A DNA stretch of 5,478 nt from Thermoplasmata archaeon (GTDB lineage Archaea > Thermoplasmatota > E2 > DHVEG-1 > B18-G2): NCBI GenBank assembly GCA_021163455.1, contig JAGGWT010000067.1, positions 1-5,478 of the forward strand. Reading direction: 5' to 3'. Positions 4,583-5,478 of this stretch are shown here, one piece after another. The position numbers and the translations under genes were made by a program. The stretch's first letter is position 1. Each line of letters starts with the position of its first letter. The notes beneath the pieces are model-generated. The model was not told the DNA's origin. It saw only the letters and a program-made list of their open reading frames with translations, and searched no databases.

Positions 4583-5478
4583 TCAATCCTCTTCTGAAGA
4601 AATGGTGAAAATTATGGATGCATCGTATCCTGATATGCTGATCTCTCTCTCCATATCCGTTGCATCAAAGTTGAAGGAAAATGTCTCATTGCCACCGTAT
4701 ATTCTCAGGGTTTTGTCCATCGTGGCATCTATATATCCATATCCAGGAACATACTCATGAATAACTTCCTGAGAGTTATTGTCAAATGCGGTAATCTCTA
4801 TGACCAGAGGATAAAGATCCTCGTAATCATTTACATCTATGATTTCAACAAAATCCGAAAAGTTCACGGTTTCACCGGCTTTTACAACACCCAGAAAATC
4901 GCTTCTTACCGTTTCGCCGCCTTCCGGTCTTATATAAAGATAAGGTTTGGCATCTCCACTGTAGCTGCTGGACAGTGTGAATCTTTTCACTCTGAGAACC
5001 ATCTTCACATCGGTGAGAGGAGATATGTCTGATGGATCAGTGACTCCATCCATATCTGTATCATCTGATGATGGATCTGTTCCATTCAGCCATTCCTGAT
5101 AATCGCTCAATCCATCTCCATCTGTGTCATAGAGTTCTGGATTCGAATACACTTTCTTTGTTTCACCTCCAACAGTGATATTCCAGCCATGTACTTCTAT
5201 TCCATCCATCAAACCATCCGGCCAGATTTCAGAATCCTGCTTGTTGGGTTTTGTTCCATACGTTTTCAACTCCTCGTAATCATTCAGTCCATCATCATCT
5301 GTATCGGCTTTGCCTGGGTTCAGTATACCCAGATGTTGAAATTCTTCATAATCATCTAATCCATCTCCATCCGTGTCTTTCTTGTGAGGGTCAGATGTGA
5401 CATGAATCTCCTTCTGAGTACCATCAACATAAAAGACGATCACATCCCATCCTGCTGTTTCTATCCCATCGCTCAATC
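4583..5478 (-). CDS. Thrombospondin type 3-like calcium-binding repeat protein, partial (5' end outside window)
   Basis: Some 298 codons of a larger gene are visible, reading in from the window edge. The first visible TTG is read as leucine inside a DGLSDGIE-type motif, not as a start. Residues 1-150 of the visible part carry acidic repeats: DTDGDGLDDYEE (34-45), DTDDDGLNDYEE (58-69), a decayed copy (81-94), DTDGDGLSDYQE (117-128) and DTDMDGVTDPSD (139-150). These are calcium-binding loops of the thrombospondin type 3/EF-hand-like kind, usual in secreted or cell-surface proteins. Residues about 156-297 form a strand-rich domain (VKMVLRVKRFTL; PLVIEITAFDNN; TLRIYGGNETFSFNF), possibly a beta sandwich. 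No C-terminal anchor is seen, and any signal peptide lies outside. The stop is one base before the fumarase alpha ATG. Cellular role is unknown; adhesion, surface layer or enzyme accessory are only possibilities. Confidence 0.9.
   Translation of the reverse strand, partial: LSDGIETAGWDVIVFYVDGTQKEIHVTSDPHKKDTDGDGLDDYEEFQHLGILNPGKADTDDDGLNDYEELKTYGTKPNKQDSEIWPDGLMDGIEVHGWNITVGGETKKVYSNPELYDTDGDGLSDYQEWLNGTDPSSDDTDMDGVTDPSDISPLTDVKMVLRVKRFTLSSSYSGDAKPYLYIRPEGGETVRSDFLGVVKAGETVNFSDFVEIIDVNDYEDLYPLVIEITAFDNNSQEVIHEYVPGYGYIDATMDKTLRIYGGNETFSFNFDATDMEREISISGYDASIIFTISSEED
5027..5377 (-). repeat. Array of five thrombospondin type 3-like calcium-binding repeats
   Basis: Five copies of a 12-residue D-x-D-x-D-G-L-x-D-x-x-E motif begin at visible residues 34, 58, 81, 117 and 139, at spacings of 24, 23, 36 and 22 residues. 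The third copy (DSEIWPDGLMDGIE) has lost most of the acidic ligand residues but keeps DGLMDGIE. The odd 36-residue gap after it holds an inserted GWNITVGGETKKVYSNPEL segment. The repeats are also visible in DNA as recurrent TCCATCTCCATCTGTGTC-like tracts on the plus strand. Confidence 0.85.

Noticed and set aside
4603..4615. Possible TATA-like ATAATTTT on the minus strand about 30 bases before the fumarase alpha start
   Set aside because: It is weak, lies inside the coding region of the preceding gene, and there is no clear BRE. The genes look coupled, so I do not call it a promoter.
4757..5032. 91-codon plus-strand open frame opposite the repeat protein
   Set aside because: It is a shadow of the repeat-protein gene with no ribosome site or recognisable motif.
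5027..5377. Recurrent TCCATCTCCATC-like tracts as a DNA repeat or CRISPR
   Set aside because: The repeats are in frame, imperfect, and explained by the encoded DxDxDG calcium-binding motifs.
5474..5476. TTG as start codon of the calcium-repeat protein
   Set aside because: It falls inside a DGLSDGIE-type repeat motif at the window edge, so the gene clearly continues upstream.

Overview
The window is archaeal. The ribosomal proteins are of the archaeal/eukaryotic type (uS5 with the CGSWEC segment, a long 154-residue uL30, a short uS2). An RpoK/Rpb6 subunit of the archaeal RNA polymerase is present, start sites carry strong GGAGG-type Shine-Dalgarno sequences, and the spacers hold AT-rich TATA-like boxes. 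A euryarchaeal lineage is likely. A Thermoplasmata-related one is possible, but sequence alone cannot fix this. Coding density is very high: no gap reaches 300 bases, and the longest (about 120 bases, 1514-1632) holds the probable promoter of the rpoK transcript.

Left part, plus strand (2-1243): the tail of a ribosomal spc-type operon. It has the last 39 codons of uL18, then uS5 (ATGA overlap), then uL30 (1-base gap). The uL15 and secY genes that usually follow uL30 in archaea are absent here.

Middle, plus strand (1244-3189): a TATA-like element precedes an unrecognised 70-residue acidic-tailed protein. A second TATA-like element precedes rpoK (TTG start), which is followed by rpsB (uS2) and then by a polytopic M50/site-2-type zinc metalloprotease with HEMSH and LDG motifs. 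rpoK, rpsB and the protease look like one transcription unit.

Right part, minus strand (3173-5478): a convergent operon. In transcription order it encodes a large extracellular-type protein with thrombospondin type 3-like calcium-binding repeats (5' end outside the window), then the alpha and beta subunits of a two-subunit class I [4Fe-4S] fumarase. The repeat-protein stop and the fumarase alpha start are one base apart. The alpha and beta genes overlap by 10 bases, with beta most likely starting at TTG. The beta gene and the protease gene overlap tail to tail by 17 bases.

Functionally the window joins translation and transcription core genes, a membrane protease, a central-carbon enzyme (fumarate/malate interconversion) and a cell-surface-type protein. 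No CRISPR array, tRNA, rRNA or insertion sequence was seen. The least explained items are the small protein at 1301-1513 and the coupling of a calcium-repeat surface-type protein to fumarase.
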